Position numbers and translations under genes: made by a program
Assembly (NCBI GenBank): GCA_002914845.1
Contig: JXTC01000695.1
Location: 48,885 to 112,884, forward strand
Direction of reading: 5' to 3'
Source: Trema orientale
Lineage: Eukaryota; Streptophyta; Magnoliopsida; Rosales; Cannabaceae
DNA: 64,000 bases
Shown here: piece by piece, positions 10,617 to 20,814 of the stretch
Layout: every line of letters begins with the position of its first letter
How positions within the stretch are numbered: the stretch's first letter is position 1
Notes under the pieces: generated by a model
Database searches by the model: none
Told to the model about the DNA's origin: nothing
What the model saw: only the letters and a program-made list of their open reading frames with translations

Positions 10617-12899
10617 TCACCCTTCATGCATGGCCTTAGCAGCATCTATCAGTATTGGTCTAAAATCCACAGAAGCTCGGCCAAGTACAGTGTATCCTTC
10701 CTTGTCTTCCACATCTACATCTGCTCCATGCCTTATTAGGAGAAGAGATACCTGTAAAGACAACACAGTTTAACATAGAACTTCGAGAAGCATGGACAGA
10801 GCTTACTTTCATCTAAATCTGCTAAAATGGGATTTCGCAGGTCACTTTCCCTGTTTCTGATTTTCAAAAGTGACAAGAACCAGACATCGGTACTTCCAAC
10901 GAGGGAAGGATTGTAACATAAGAGCTTCAAGTAGAAGATATAATAAGAAGCCAGAGAAAGAAATATATAGATCATTTGACTTTCCAGAATTCCTCACGGC
11001 ATATCTAAAAGTTTTAGTAAAGAGAAATAAAATGCACAACTAATAGTTGCAACCTATCTTGGAAGCTTCTAAAAAAGAAGGCCAACAACATGGCAAAATA
11101 GACAGCAAAAGGTTTCATCCTAACTAAATATCTAAGAATAATAGATTAAATAACGAACAAAGAAAGAAACAATTAGTGAACTAGTCTTACTACGTATAAA
11201 TCTCGGGTGATAAGCATCTTTTTTGTAAGAAGTACTAAGAACTCTAATAAAGCCTACCTCTTTGTTATGGCAAATTACTGCATTCATAAGAGAAGTCTGA
11301 CCAGAGTTGTCAACAGCATCAATGTTGGCTCCTTCCTCGATGAGAAGTTCACACAACTCTGAGTTCCCAGTGCTTGCTGCCCGATGCAACGGAGTGCAGC
11401 CCACCTGAGTGCAATACATGTCATATGACAGAAATGGTAAAGGAAATATGTGAGAACATCAAATCATACTTTAGAAAACAAAGCAGGGAGATGCTTTTAA
11501 TTAAAGTTACAAGCCTTGTCCTTCAGATTGATCTTTGCCCCATGAGAGATCAGAGTTTCAGCAATCTTCAACCAACCCTTGCTGGCAACATAGTGAAGAG
11601 CAGTACGACCGCCATCATTCTTTAAATTAACATCCGCTCCTGTTAAACACAAGAGTCAAGAACACAGGGATGTAAATCTCGCAAATCCTACAAGTCAAAG
11701 TCAAACACAGAAAGGTTAAAAGGGATTGGTGTCTAAAACTTTTATTAGTAATCGTACAATCTCACCATCATCGATTCATGCATATATCTAAACCTCTAGT
11801 ATGAATACTTTAATGCGGACACATAAAACAATTTAAGTGAAAGTGGACATCATAACAACATTAACTTTTATTTCCAGTCATCAAATATACAAACTCCATA
11901 GGACACTCTTTAGTCCATGGAACTGCAGTTTCTCTTCTCACAGACGAGTATTGAATTGCGAGAGCAGGCACCAGCCAGCCATACCATCAATGGCCCAATA
12001 ATGACAGAAGGTTGCCAATTTTATAAAGCATTCCAAAAGAAAGAACTAAAGAGAATACTAACCACTAACACGGAGTGAACAAGGAGTTAGAATAGAAATT
12101 CTAGTTTCTTTCACTGCCTTGATTCTACTCGTTTTTGTGGAATACGAGGCATAATAATCATTTATCAAAACTATTCACTATCTCAAATACGTTGATTAAA
12201 TTTCGATAAATACGTTTCAAAGGAAAACTTAAAACACTAGTCCAAAAAAAAGAATAGCATAAAAATTTTGAATTTCTCTTACCAATGCCGAGCAAAATGT
12301 CCACAATTTCAGAATTCCCAATGCTAGCCGCTGAATGAAGCGGGGCCCATCCTTCTTCATCCGCAACGTTAACCACACTCGCTGCTTCATCAGCAGCTGA
12401 TAGTATCTTCACCACCTAATAAGGAATACAGAATAAAGATTGAATTTGACTTTGAAAACAACATAAATTTCGAAGCCCGGATTATATGAATTGAAAAGCA
12501 TACAATAAATTAGTAAACTTGGCAAAAAAAAAAAAACCAGTTCCGTTACGAATTTGGATCAATCACAAATTCGTACATATAAGACCAAACATTAACAACA
12601 GCAGTGATAATATTTTGGGGAAATTTTCTCTCGTTTTACCACCGCATTTCCGAGCAACCAAACAGGAAAAGGAAAATTGTGAAAAGGGGAGAAGAAAGAG
12701 GGACCTCGAGTTGACCGGAAGAGGCCGCGACGTGGAGGAGGGACCGGCCGTCCTCGTTCCTCAGCGAAAGAGACTTGGAAAGCTGGTCCTTGGAAAGAGC
12801 TCTGAACGCGGAGGAATCACCGGTTTCGGATGCCTTGAAGAGGTCCTCGGCTTTGAATTGGGGCCCTGGTTGACGAGGAGGATCGATCTCCATTTCCAT
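10617..12899 (-). CDS. Ankyrin-repeat protein, gankyrin/PSMD10-like (244 aa)
   Basis: Five minus-strand exons join in frame: 12705-12899, 12283-12415, 11515-11639, 11258-11404 and 10617-10751 (TGA at 10617-10619). The start is the ATG at 12897-12899 in the context CACCATGG; a second ATG lies two codons on. Residues 1-45 form a helical leader with KAEDLFKASETGDSS. From about residue 50 come six ankyrin units with the usual landmarks: GRSLLHVAASSGQLE, GWAPLHSAASIGNSE, GRTALHYVASKGWLK, GCTPLHRAASTGNSE, GQTSLMNAVICHNKE, and a capping GYTVLGRAS. Exon borders fall near repeat borders. Intron 3 uses a GC donor (AAG|GC at 11515/11514). Length and layout match the plant family represented by Arabidopsis At2g03430 (about 240 aa, from memory) and animal gankyrin (PSMD10). 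Gankyrin is a chaperone for assembly of the 26S proteasome base; the same role in this plant protein is inferred. No defect is seen. Confidence 0.9.
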
Positions 12900-12909
12900 G
12901 GTGATCAAC

Positions 12910-12923
12910 GTTAGGGTTAGGGC
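12910..12923 (-). promoter_or_regulatory. Double telo-box just upstream of the ankyrin gene start
   Basis: On the minus strand CCCTAACCCTAA lies about 10 bases before the ATG, in the probable 5' UTR. Telo-box motifs (AAACCCTAA-like) are frequent near transcription starts of plant genes for translation and protein-turnover machinery. The motif is seen; its function here is inferred. Confidence 0.45.
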
Positions 12924-13067
12924 TTTTGGAGGGTTTTGGGCTGTGTTGCGCTTGCTAGAAGGTCGTCACTTGACGCTATTCCGGTTCTACCCAAGGACCG
13001 ACTCAGGACCCTTTTTACTACATGAAATAATTTAATTTTTGCCTTTTTTAATATAAAAAATTAGAGT

Positions 13068-13165
13068 GGGCTACAGCAGGGGCACCCTACGTAGGGCCAC
13101 CCTTTATATAGCGTTTGATGGGAATCTGTGAGGAATAACAGAAATTTGTGAGGAATCTGTGNGAT
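13068..13165. repeat. Fragment of the MULE-type MITE seen at 34888-35059
   Basis: GGGCTACAGCAGGGGCACC, CCTACGTAGGG, GATGGGAATCTGTG and GAGGAATAACAGAAAT match the left half of the intact MITE at 34888. The right half is missing and a single N sits at 13162. It lies about 170 bp upstream of the ankyrin gene start. Confidence 0.7.
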
Positions 13166-13170
13166 TTTCT

Positions 13171-14010
13171 TTCTTTTAAAAAATAAAAGATAAATTACAT
13201 TATAGGGTAATAAAAATAAAAACTACGAGGGATATTTTTTCAATAATTATTTTATAAATCTCAATTCTTATCTCAACTTTTTGATACTAATTTATGTAGT
13301 ATTTGTGTTGTCGTCATTCAATTGTGTATATTATTAGATTTATTTAAAAACTAAATGAACAGTGATAACTCACTTATCCATGTACGAATTATTACTTATT
13401 ACTGAATTTAAGAAGCATTATAATAATAAAATTAAGATAAATGAGAAGCATTTTTGCTTACCCGAAATAACGATGGTACACAAGTAGCTAGCATGCTTAA
13501 TGATTGATAATCAACACATTCACTCAATGTTGAGATCAAAAGTCAAATTTTTCCTGATTTTATTTTTATAAACTTACTTCATTAATAATGGGAAAACAAT
13601 ATAAATTAAATAGTCTGGCTATTAATAGAGAAAAGCTAAAGTTTGCCAACATGATGGATGGTGCCATGAAAAAGAAATCTGTAATCACATATTTAGATAT
13701 TAACATCTAAAATTTCATTTTCTCCATTTTTTTTCTAAATAAATAAAACTAATTCGCTAGATTACCATCACTACCCTAAAATCAAGCATGAATATCCTCT
13801 TAGTGCTAAAAAAGAAAAGTATAAATATGTTAAAAGAGTGATCAAATTCTAACAAATCTGGATCAAAGTTGAGAATACAATGCAAAATTTCTAGAGAGAA
13901 ACCCAATAAAACATAATAACAAGGTTGAGGAGTAATTGTTTGGTATTTACTCAAATGAGGTGTGTATGAATATATATATATATATATATGTGTGTATATA
14001 TATATAGAAG
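13171..14010. other. AT-rich intergenic DNA, no gene seen
   Basis: Nothing coding is visible. A TA/TG microsatellite occupies about 13971-14006 and abuts the MITE at 14011. Confidence 0.6.
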
Positions 14011-14147
14011 GGTATCCCAAAGGGGTGACCTGAGAACACAAGGCACATTAGCCTAAATTACCACAGATTCTACTCAAGACAGCAGCAAAGCCAAGGCAAA
14101 GGCAAACCCACCTTGTGTTCTCAGGGGCCACACCTCTGGGCTGTACC
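14011..14147. mobile_element. Small MITE with about 35-bp imperfect inverted ends
   Basis: The left end GGTATCCCAAAGGGGTGACC continues into TGAGAACACAAGG. The reverse complement of the right end reads GGTACAGCCCAGAGGTGTGG and also continues into TGAGAACACAAGG. The inner 13 bp are identical and the outer parts have changes. I find no clear target duplication; the left flank is a TA microsatellite that could hide it. Superfamily unknown. Confidence 0.65.
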
Positions 14148-14269
14148 AATTCTCTCCCATATGAAATTTGGGTCAACAATTAATGTTGGACCATAGGGAT
14201 AATATTATTGGTGAAACTAAAGACAATGGAATACTCAACTCTAGATTATGATTCATATTTATAAAGAGT

Positions 14270-15060
14270 TGAGGCTAAACCATGTGATCACTATGTTGTC
14301 ATTCTTCCCACACTATGCATGTAGCTATGTTGTCAGACTACTCATTAGTCATTAGACTGACAATCACGACATCAACTAACAAAACGATAAAACTTAGAAA
14401 ACGACAACCACGTAGAACAACAGCATTTATGAAACGGTATCAATAGAAACACAATCAGCTGAAAAACTACATGTAGAGAGAAAACGACAAAATTACCACA
14501 AACGACATTAAGGTATCTCAAACTAAAACTTTTTCGTTGAGGATCCTTTGAGGCAGGCCTTATTTCATTAGGAGATGGAGCACATTACTTTAGACCCACC
14601 ACCGAGTATAATTAGGGTTCGGACTTGCGTTGGGTGAGACTCCAAGGCACTCTACATCGGGTGTTGAATTGGCAGGAACAAACCTTCACATTTAAAATCC
14701 CTAAAGGAGGTACCCAACACTCGAACCCTTGACCACAGCTATCCACAAACCAATACTTATCACTAAATAACCCACTTAGTAGTATCTCAAACGAAAACTA
14801 AACTAACAAGAAATAAAAGGTGAAATTGACTTTCCAAAACCTTACCGGATAATGATCTGCGATAGCGACATCAATGTAAATAACAAGTATAATTAAGTAC
14901 GACAACAATATAAGCACAAAATCAATATGCCAGGAACTTAAATACGATATCAACCTTACAGAACCTTATGAATGTTTTATTCTAATAGAGCCACAACAAC
15001 ATTAAATACGGCAAGATCTTAGACAACATCACATAGGGGAGAACAGCGGACAAATTATTA
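14270..15060. repeat. CGACA-rich degenerate repeat block 1
   Basis: AACGACAA, ACGACATCAA and similar motifs recur every 15-60 bp, interrupted by the SINE at 14531-14781. Part of it (about 14438-14510: CAATAGAAACACAATCA, ACATGTAGAGAGA, AACGACAAAATTACCA) aligns with 34183-34255. This is therefore a real dispersed family and not chance. No coding capacity is seen. Confidence 0.6.
14531..14781 (-). mobile_element. tRNA-derived SINE (minus orientation)
   Basis: The flanks are an 18-bp duplication with one mismatch: GTATCTCAAACTAAAACT at 14513-14530 and GTATCTCAAACGAAAACT at 14782-14799. On the minus strand the head begins near 14781 with AAGTGGGTTA. It has a weak A-box-like GTGATAAGTATTGG and a good B box GGTTCGAGTGT (14717-14727). 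The 3' end closes with a short A run next to the duplication. These are the marks of a Pol III SINE moved by LINE machinery. Lineage not recognised. Confidence 0.75.
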
Positions 15061-15129
15061 GACGGTATTTGGGGCTTTATTATATTATTTTCTTTTGCAG
15101 TTTCTAAAATTCCAAATTGTAGTTGCCTA

Positions 15130-15510
15130 ATTATATGTAGAGCTGTAAATACCTGCCAAAATAGAAATTCGGGCCAGGCCTTGAATAGTAGCGAGCCGGC
15201 CCAGCCTAGCCCGGAAGTCTAAAAATGAGGTCCGGCCCTATAGCATGATGGCTAAATACCGTGTCGAGCCAAATCGGACCAAAACTGGGCCGACTCGGTA
15301 CTACTTCATAAAAATATCATTTTTTAATACTAATTACAAAAACGACAAAATATATATATACATATATATTTTTTAAAAATGACTACTAGGCCGGTTTGGC
15401 CCGACGGGCTCACTATCTCGGCCTAGCCTTATGGTCGGGCCGGGCCCGGGCCAAATTTACGGGCCGCAGGCCGACCGATTTGGCCCGGCCCATATTCATG
15501 GTTGTTTTTT
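15130..15510. repeat. GGCCCG-rich dispersed repeat
   Basis: This GC-rich block contains many GGGCC, CCGGCCC and GGCCCGG copies in both orientations, with an AT-rich centre (about 15305-15380). It starts near TAGAGCTGTAAATACC and ends near GGCCCATATTCATGG. Blocks of this type are common in plant intergenic DNA and often have hAT-like ends beginning TAGAGCTGT. Ends are too degenerate to prove transposition. Confidence 0.5.
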
Positions 15511-15987
15511 TTTTTTTTTTTTCTCTTTTAACGATCAAATAATTTAAAGGCCTAAAATCAAATAAATTGTTTTATGTAAAAGTTCATACCACACAGAATA
15601 AAATGAACTAAATCTCAAACACTAAATGTTTTATCCCATTATAAAGTTCAATAGATAAAAAATACTTCTAAAAGACCCATCCATAATAATGTTCTATGAC
15701 TAGTAGAATTCATAATAGTATCCTTGTATAAATAAAACTCCAAGTTAATAAGTTCGTAAAATTAAAACGCCAAGCAAAGAATTGAACATCATTTTTTTCC
15801 CCCAATTTGTGTAGACAGTTTGGCTTGAAATTGTCATAAGAAATGGAAATTTCATTTGCTCATTTGCCTTGTAGTTCCAAATTATACCACCCGTTCGTTG
15901 TGGTCTTTTTCTTTCTAAGCGACTATGCGCTAGCAATTTTCTATGCATCATGGGAAATGACAAAACCCTTGAAAAGGGAAAACTAAT
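15511..15987. other. Intergenic DNA before the Tat element, no gene seen
   Basis: AT-rich sequence with a poly(T) tract (about 15505-15522). The ORF on the minus strand across 15745-16008 runs into the LTR and shows no domain. CTAAT at 15983-15987 is the left target duplication of the large element. Confidence 0.5.
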
Positions 15988-16741
15988 TGTTGGAACGATT
16001 CTTACCAATTGTCAATATATTCTTTTCGGTTCAGTTTAGCCCTGCTCTAGTTCCAGAAAAGGTGGTCGAGGGTGGCCACCTGCAAGATTCTCCGATGCCT
16101 AAGTCAGATATTTTCTAAAGAGCTAAAAATGATTAAAATAACCAAGAAAAACAACGTGTAATTATTAAAACTACACTACTCATATATATATGTGCGCATG
16201 TCCTGGAATTAAGTACCCAATGGCCCTTAATTTCAGGATTGGTTACCTCATTTTCCTCGTTGCGACTCCGAAAATTGAGGATTATGGATGCTGCAACTTC
16301 CTTCTATTTGACATTGCCTACTTACCATGATCTCTTCTGATATACATCTACGCCGGGGTTAGATCGTGGTCGTGTGTAGCTCAGTAAGGTTGTTCACGTA
16401 ACACACCTGGTGACCGGGATGGAGCATTAAATGCTTTGTCTGAATCTGGAGTTGAGTGCCACATGTGAGGACAGAGGACCGGAGGACATTGAAAACTCTA
16501 GACCTCGTGCTGAGGGGGTGGTTCGGATGCAGCTGACCCCCCGGAGGGTCTCTCTGAAGCAGACCCTAAATGGGGTTCTGCACTAAACCTCACGGACTTA
16601 TCACACCTATGTTTCGTTACGTGGAACTCTCGTACCGTTTAAGGAGTATCCTTAGGAGCCTTTATTAATTTTGTCCATTATATCCTTTTACCTCTTCGCT
16701 TTTACAGCCACGTGGCATTTATCACTGAGGTGGGCCTCACA
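15988..16741 (-). repeat. 3' LTR of the Tat-type element
   Basis: On the plus strand it begins TGTTGGAACGATTCTTACC and ends GTGGGCCTCACA. Compared with its partner it shows scattered substitutions and a few small indels (for example CCTCTTCGC against CCTCGC). Confidence 0.9.
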
Positions 16742-16742
16742 A

Positions 16743-16763
16743 CTATCCCTATTTCCCTTTTTG
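16743..16763 (-). other. Polypurine tract
   Basis: On the minus strand AAAAAGGGAAATAGGGAT immediately precedes the 3' LTR. Its purine run and position match the plus-strand priming site of LTR retrotransposons. Confidence 0.7.
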
Positions 16764-16971
16764 ATGGACTGGCGATTATCAAAATGGGAAATCACATCTT
16801 TGGCCCATTAATGCGAGGGAAACTTGTGACTTAAATTCATCATTATGTACCAGTTACCAATGTGGATGTGCATTTCCCAATGCCACGATTTTCGAATTTT
16901 TGAATTTTCTTATCTTTTGTAGACTTTCCCCCATATTATCCTTTTGGCGGAATAACTTTTCAACTCCTCCA

Positions 16972-16980
16972 CTATAAAAA
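16972..16980 (+). promoter_or_regulatory. TATA-like box ahead of the antisense ORF region
   Basis: CTATAAAAAC sits on the plus strand about 190 bp before the first readable part of the antisense ORF. It is followed by a pyrimidine-rich leader (TTCTCTCTCATCTTC-like) such as plant 5' UTRs often show. It lies inside the Tat element, pointing opposite to gag-pol. The motif is seen; promoter activity is inferred. Confidence 0.4.
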
Positions 16981-17163
16981 CCATCTTTTGCCCTCATCCT
17001 ACTTTCCCAAATTTCTCCAGGTGCACTCGTATTCTCTCTCATCTTCTTTGCGCTCCTAAATCTTAGGGGTTTCAGAAGAATTTTTTTATTTATTTCTCCA
17101 ATCACTTCCATTAAAATAGCCCCAAAACAAAGCTAATAGCTTCAACCTGTTCCAGATTCCGAA

Positions 17164-20100
17164 GTGGACTCTCTGAGGAGGCAGTTCTGCTTTCTTGGTA
17201 GGGTTACTCTTCAAAGGGTCGAGGGGCCTGCTGATTGGTACTTGCGCCCATCCTCCCCCGAGGGATTCATTGTTCTTGGAAGGAAACATCTTGAGTGCCT
17301 ACGGTTTCCTCTCCCTCCCCCTGTTCACCAATTTTTCTCTCTGACAGGGATTCACCCTATGCAGCTAAACGCCAATGGAGTCATGATTCTGATGGAGTTT
17401 TTAGCCTTGTCTGTTCTGTTAAATGTGCATATCGATCTTAAGGCGGTCCTCTATGCGTACAAGCTCACCCTCATCTTAAAGAAAAGCTCCTATCCCACTT
17501 TCTATCTCTAGCCGCATCCGGGACGCCACATTTTTTGGGGTCTGCCCCGGTCTGATAAACAGTAGGACTCTCATTCTAAGCTATACACTGTTGGAGGGCG
17601 TGGTGCTCTCCCTGGGTTAATGGGGAACATTTTCAGATCCCTTCACAGTTTACTCACAGTAAGTAGTTTATTGAACTCAGGGCTTGTATGTTCTTATTCG
17701 TTTTATTTCCCAAAATCTGACCCCACGTAGCTTCTGCAGAAGAGAGTAGGTTCGACTCCCGACCGTCAGTAGCTCGGCTTCAGGAACTAGAGGAGGTCAT
17801 TGTTTTTGGGTCATCCGCTGATTGCCGCTATATCCAGGCCGTTCTGAATCCTCAGGTGATGAATATGATGCTGAGGATGGTTTCGCATCTCCCTTTCCAG
17901 CTAGATACATGGGTCATCACCAAGCATCTCCAGATTCGGCTCGACACCTCAGCTTTGAATCGGTTCCGTCGAGAAGAACAGAACCACATCATATTGGTGG
18001 GCCGCTAGGTTATAGCCTCAAACCAAATGTCAGGGCCTAATGACTTAGTTTTGCCGACCAGTCATAAGCTTAAAGAGGCGGCAGGGCTCATGACCACTGA
18101 GTGCACTAGGCTTCGAGGGGAGGAAGCCGCTGCCCCCAAAAGAATTAAGGGTAAGTTCACCCTCGTGCTTTAAGGCTCTGTTGGCTGAATTGGGGTTTTG
18201 TTTTAACTTCTCTACTTACTCTCGTAGATCCGGATGCTGGCCCCTCAGCGGATCCTTCCCTGGCCAAAAGGAGTACCGTCGCCCACCAGGCCCGATCCAA
18301 GGTCCCTGCTGGTCAGCGTCTGGTGGTGTCATCCGAGGACAAGGCCAGGGAGCATGGGATTGTCGCTTTAGACGCGAATTCAGACGATGAATCGAAAGGT
18401 CTATTCGTATCTGGGGATGACGTGGCCACGGCGCCTTCTCCCAAGGTGGGCGGGCCTGCGACCCAAGAGATGCTGACCATAAAGATTAAGTACAGCAAAA
18501 GGGGTCTCCGATCCTGCCGAGGGAGTCTACTGTGCAGGCTCCTCTTGCCTCCAGCTCCAGGTCAAAGGCGAGTGCGGGGTCTAGTTCTGCTCACTCCTCG
18601 TAGATATCACGGAGTTCAGTGGCGGGGCCCCTAGACTTAAATCTCGCTTGTCTTCTCCTCCCCCTGTCTCGTTGAAAAGGGGCCGGATGAGGGTTCAGCC
18701 GGAGTAGAGGCTGGTCCGACAGCGAAGAGAGGTAAACCTGCCTCATCCTCGGACAGCAACAATGGCGCTACCTTGACTGTTATGAGGAGGAGGAGGTCTG
18801 CGTGTGGCGGTCAAGATAAGACCAAAAAATCACAACCGGGTTGCTCCGCTTCGGAAGCGGCTGGTAAGGCGGCAGTAGCTGCGGCCACCGCGGAGGTCGA
18901 TAATGCCAGTGACGTACCGGCTGTGGCTGTGGAGGCTTCTATTGCCGATGACACACCACCTTATCTGGCTATGGAGACTTTTACTACCGATGACACACCA
19001 CCCTCTGTTGCCCCTATCCCCCTTACTCCAGGAGCGTCGATGGGCGCTGTTGGGGTGTCCTTGGTAGGGGAGAAAGGGATCCTCATCATTGGCAGGGAGG
19101 AGCCACGTTCCACAGATACGAACAATACCCAGGGGAGGGTCCGGCCACGAAGTTTGAGCTGGAAGCACTTTCCCTGGAGGACGTGCGTTTCGTTGCTGAC
19201 CGCAACATTGCGCAGGTTTGGGTTATCTAGCCGACATCTCTGTGTTGTCGATAATCTTGCTGATCCCTTCATAGGTTTACTGTGTAGATTCTGACTTCTG
19301 TTTATCTTGCAGCTAGCTGCTATCCAGTCCTTCTATTCATCTCATATCGAAGGATTGACTGGGCTATTAGCTGCCAATGCTGCGGCAGCAAAGCAGAGCG
19401 AGGTCGCCTTTAGTACTTTAAAGGCAGACTTTGGCCTGTACCGGAGTTTAGAGGATGCCATGGTCAATACTGCGGTGGCTCATGCTTTGAGCACGGAGAG
19501 GGCCAAGCGCGAGGAGTTAGCCACTAAGTTGGCCAAGGCAGAGGGGAAGCTTAGATCTTTAGAAGCGGAGGTTCTGGGTCTATGTCCTCAGGCCGAGGTT
19601 GCGGGTCTGGCTCAGGCTGAGGTTACGGGTCTGGCTCAGGCTGAGGTCAAGCTTAAAGAGCAAGAGATGCAGAGCGCTGTGGCTAAAATGGGGCTCACCT
19701 TCATCGCCCATGACAGAGCCCTTGAAGAGGTGAAGAAGGCCGAAGCAAAGGTCAAGCTGGAGGCCCATTCATTGTAGCGTAGGCTTGATCGGTCTAATGA
19801 GGTAATCGCCCACCTTCATTTAGACTATCTTAAATTGTTAAAGACTCATGCAGCCCTGACCCTTCGTCATAGTGAAGATCTAGCTAATGTTAATGCTCTT
19901 TTGGTTAACTTGTCACAATGTCAGGCGGGCCTAAGGTTGGAAAAAAGATATTAGAGGTAGATGGACATTCTTTCTGCAGAGAGCTACAGGTCTGGTTGGG
20001 AAAATAGAGAGTTCGAGGGCCATGCAGAAGTGATAACGCCAGACCAATTCGATGAGCAAAAAGGTCTCGAAAGGGATCATTACTCCATTAGGAACTACAT

Positions 20101-20731
20101 GTAGCAGATGGGAGACAAAATCAACATCGTGTATCCTGTTGATGTACTGAAGATGCTCGATGAGGAGAATGACAGGCCCTCTGCATCTACCTCTGTCGGC
20201 AAGGAGATAGTACCTGCCCCCGATCCACCAGTGCGAGCCATGGACATCTCCGAGGGTCAACCTGCTCTTGGAACTTTAACTGGCACAGGACCGAGTGCAG
20301 TTGTCCTGTCCAGTGATGAGTTTATATGTACCTCTCCGCTGAAGCCGAATTTAACGTTGATCCTGGCATCCCTCCCCCCGTTGGAGGTAATTAGGGACCC
20401 TTGCTCCCTTGTATATTTGTAAAATATGAGCTGTGTAGTGTAAAGCTGACCCTTGTTGTAACAATTTATTTGCGCAATAAAACTGACATACATTGCTTAT
20501 CTTTATGTTGTCTTCCTTTTTCTGTTGTTTATATTTCTGGTCAGGGTCGGATATCATATACGATGCCATTCCACTGTCGGCTGTTCAGCTGACTTCCAGC
20601 CGACTTCTGGGTCTGGCCTAATCATATGTGATTTAGAATTATTAGTAAACCCTCTCCACGCTATGATTGACAAGATTAATTCCAGAAATCAAGATCTGAG
20701 TTTCGACTCACCCAGTAGCGAGGATATGTAA
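17164..20731 (+). pseudogene. Antisense extra ORF (aORF) of the Tat element, degenerate
   Basis: Several plus-strand blocks have protein-like composition, opposite to gag-pol. Block 1 (17164-17511) has VEGPADWYLRPS then FPLPPPVHQFFSLTGIHPMQ and LNANGVMILMEF. This resembles the plant 'putative gypsy type transposon' domain (Pfam Transposase_28) known from extra ORFs of Tat elements. Block 2 (about 17822-18040 and 18323-18480) is acidic and serine-rich. Block 3 (18773-19294) is low-complexity, rich in Ala, Val and Thr. Block 4 (19307-19777, 156 codons) is a strong coiled coil with heptad-like Ala/Leu/Glu/Lys, including a doubled GLAQAEV. Block 5 (about 20108-20422) is an acidic tail. Stops separate the blocks; some gaps could be introns (a GT...AG-like junction sits before 19312). 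No ATG precedes block 1. The frame resumes after the solo LTR (22501-22660). Function unknown in the family. Confidence 0.65.
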
Positions 20732-20814
20732 CTACTGTAATGGCTTCTCTTAACAGAATTTGATCCGCGCATATGGTTGGACTTTTCCGACCCGAAGTGG
20801 AATCGCGCTAGGAC

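Noticed and set aside
12519..12914. 131-codon plus-strand ORF
   Set aside because: It is the antisense shadow of ankyrin exon 1 and its flanks; the minus-strand reading has clear domains and splice sites.
18830..19272. Overlapping minus-strand ORFs of 103-112 codons
   Set aside because: They overlap the low-complexity plus-strand block of the antisense ORF region; frames open because of GC-rich repetitive codons, no domain seen.
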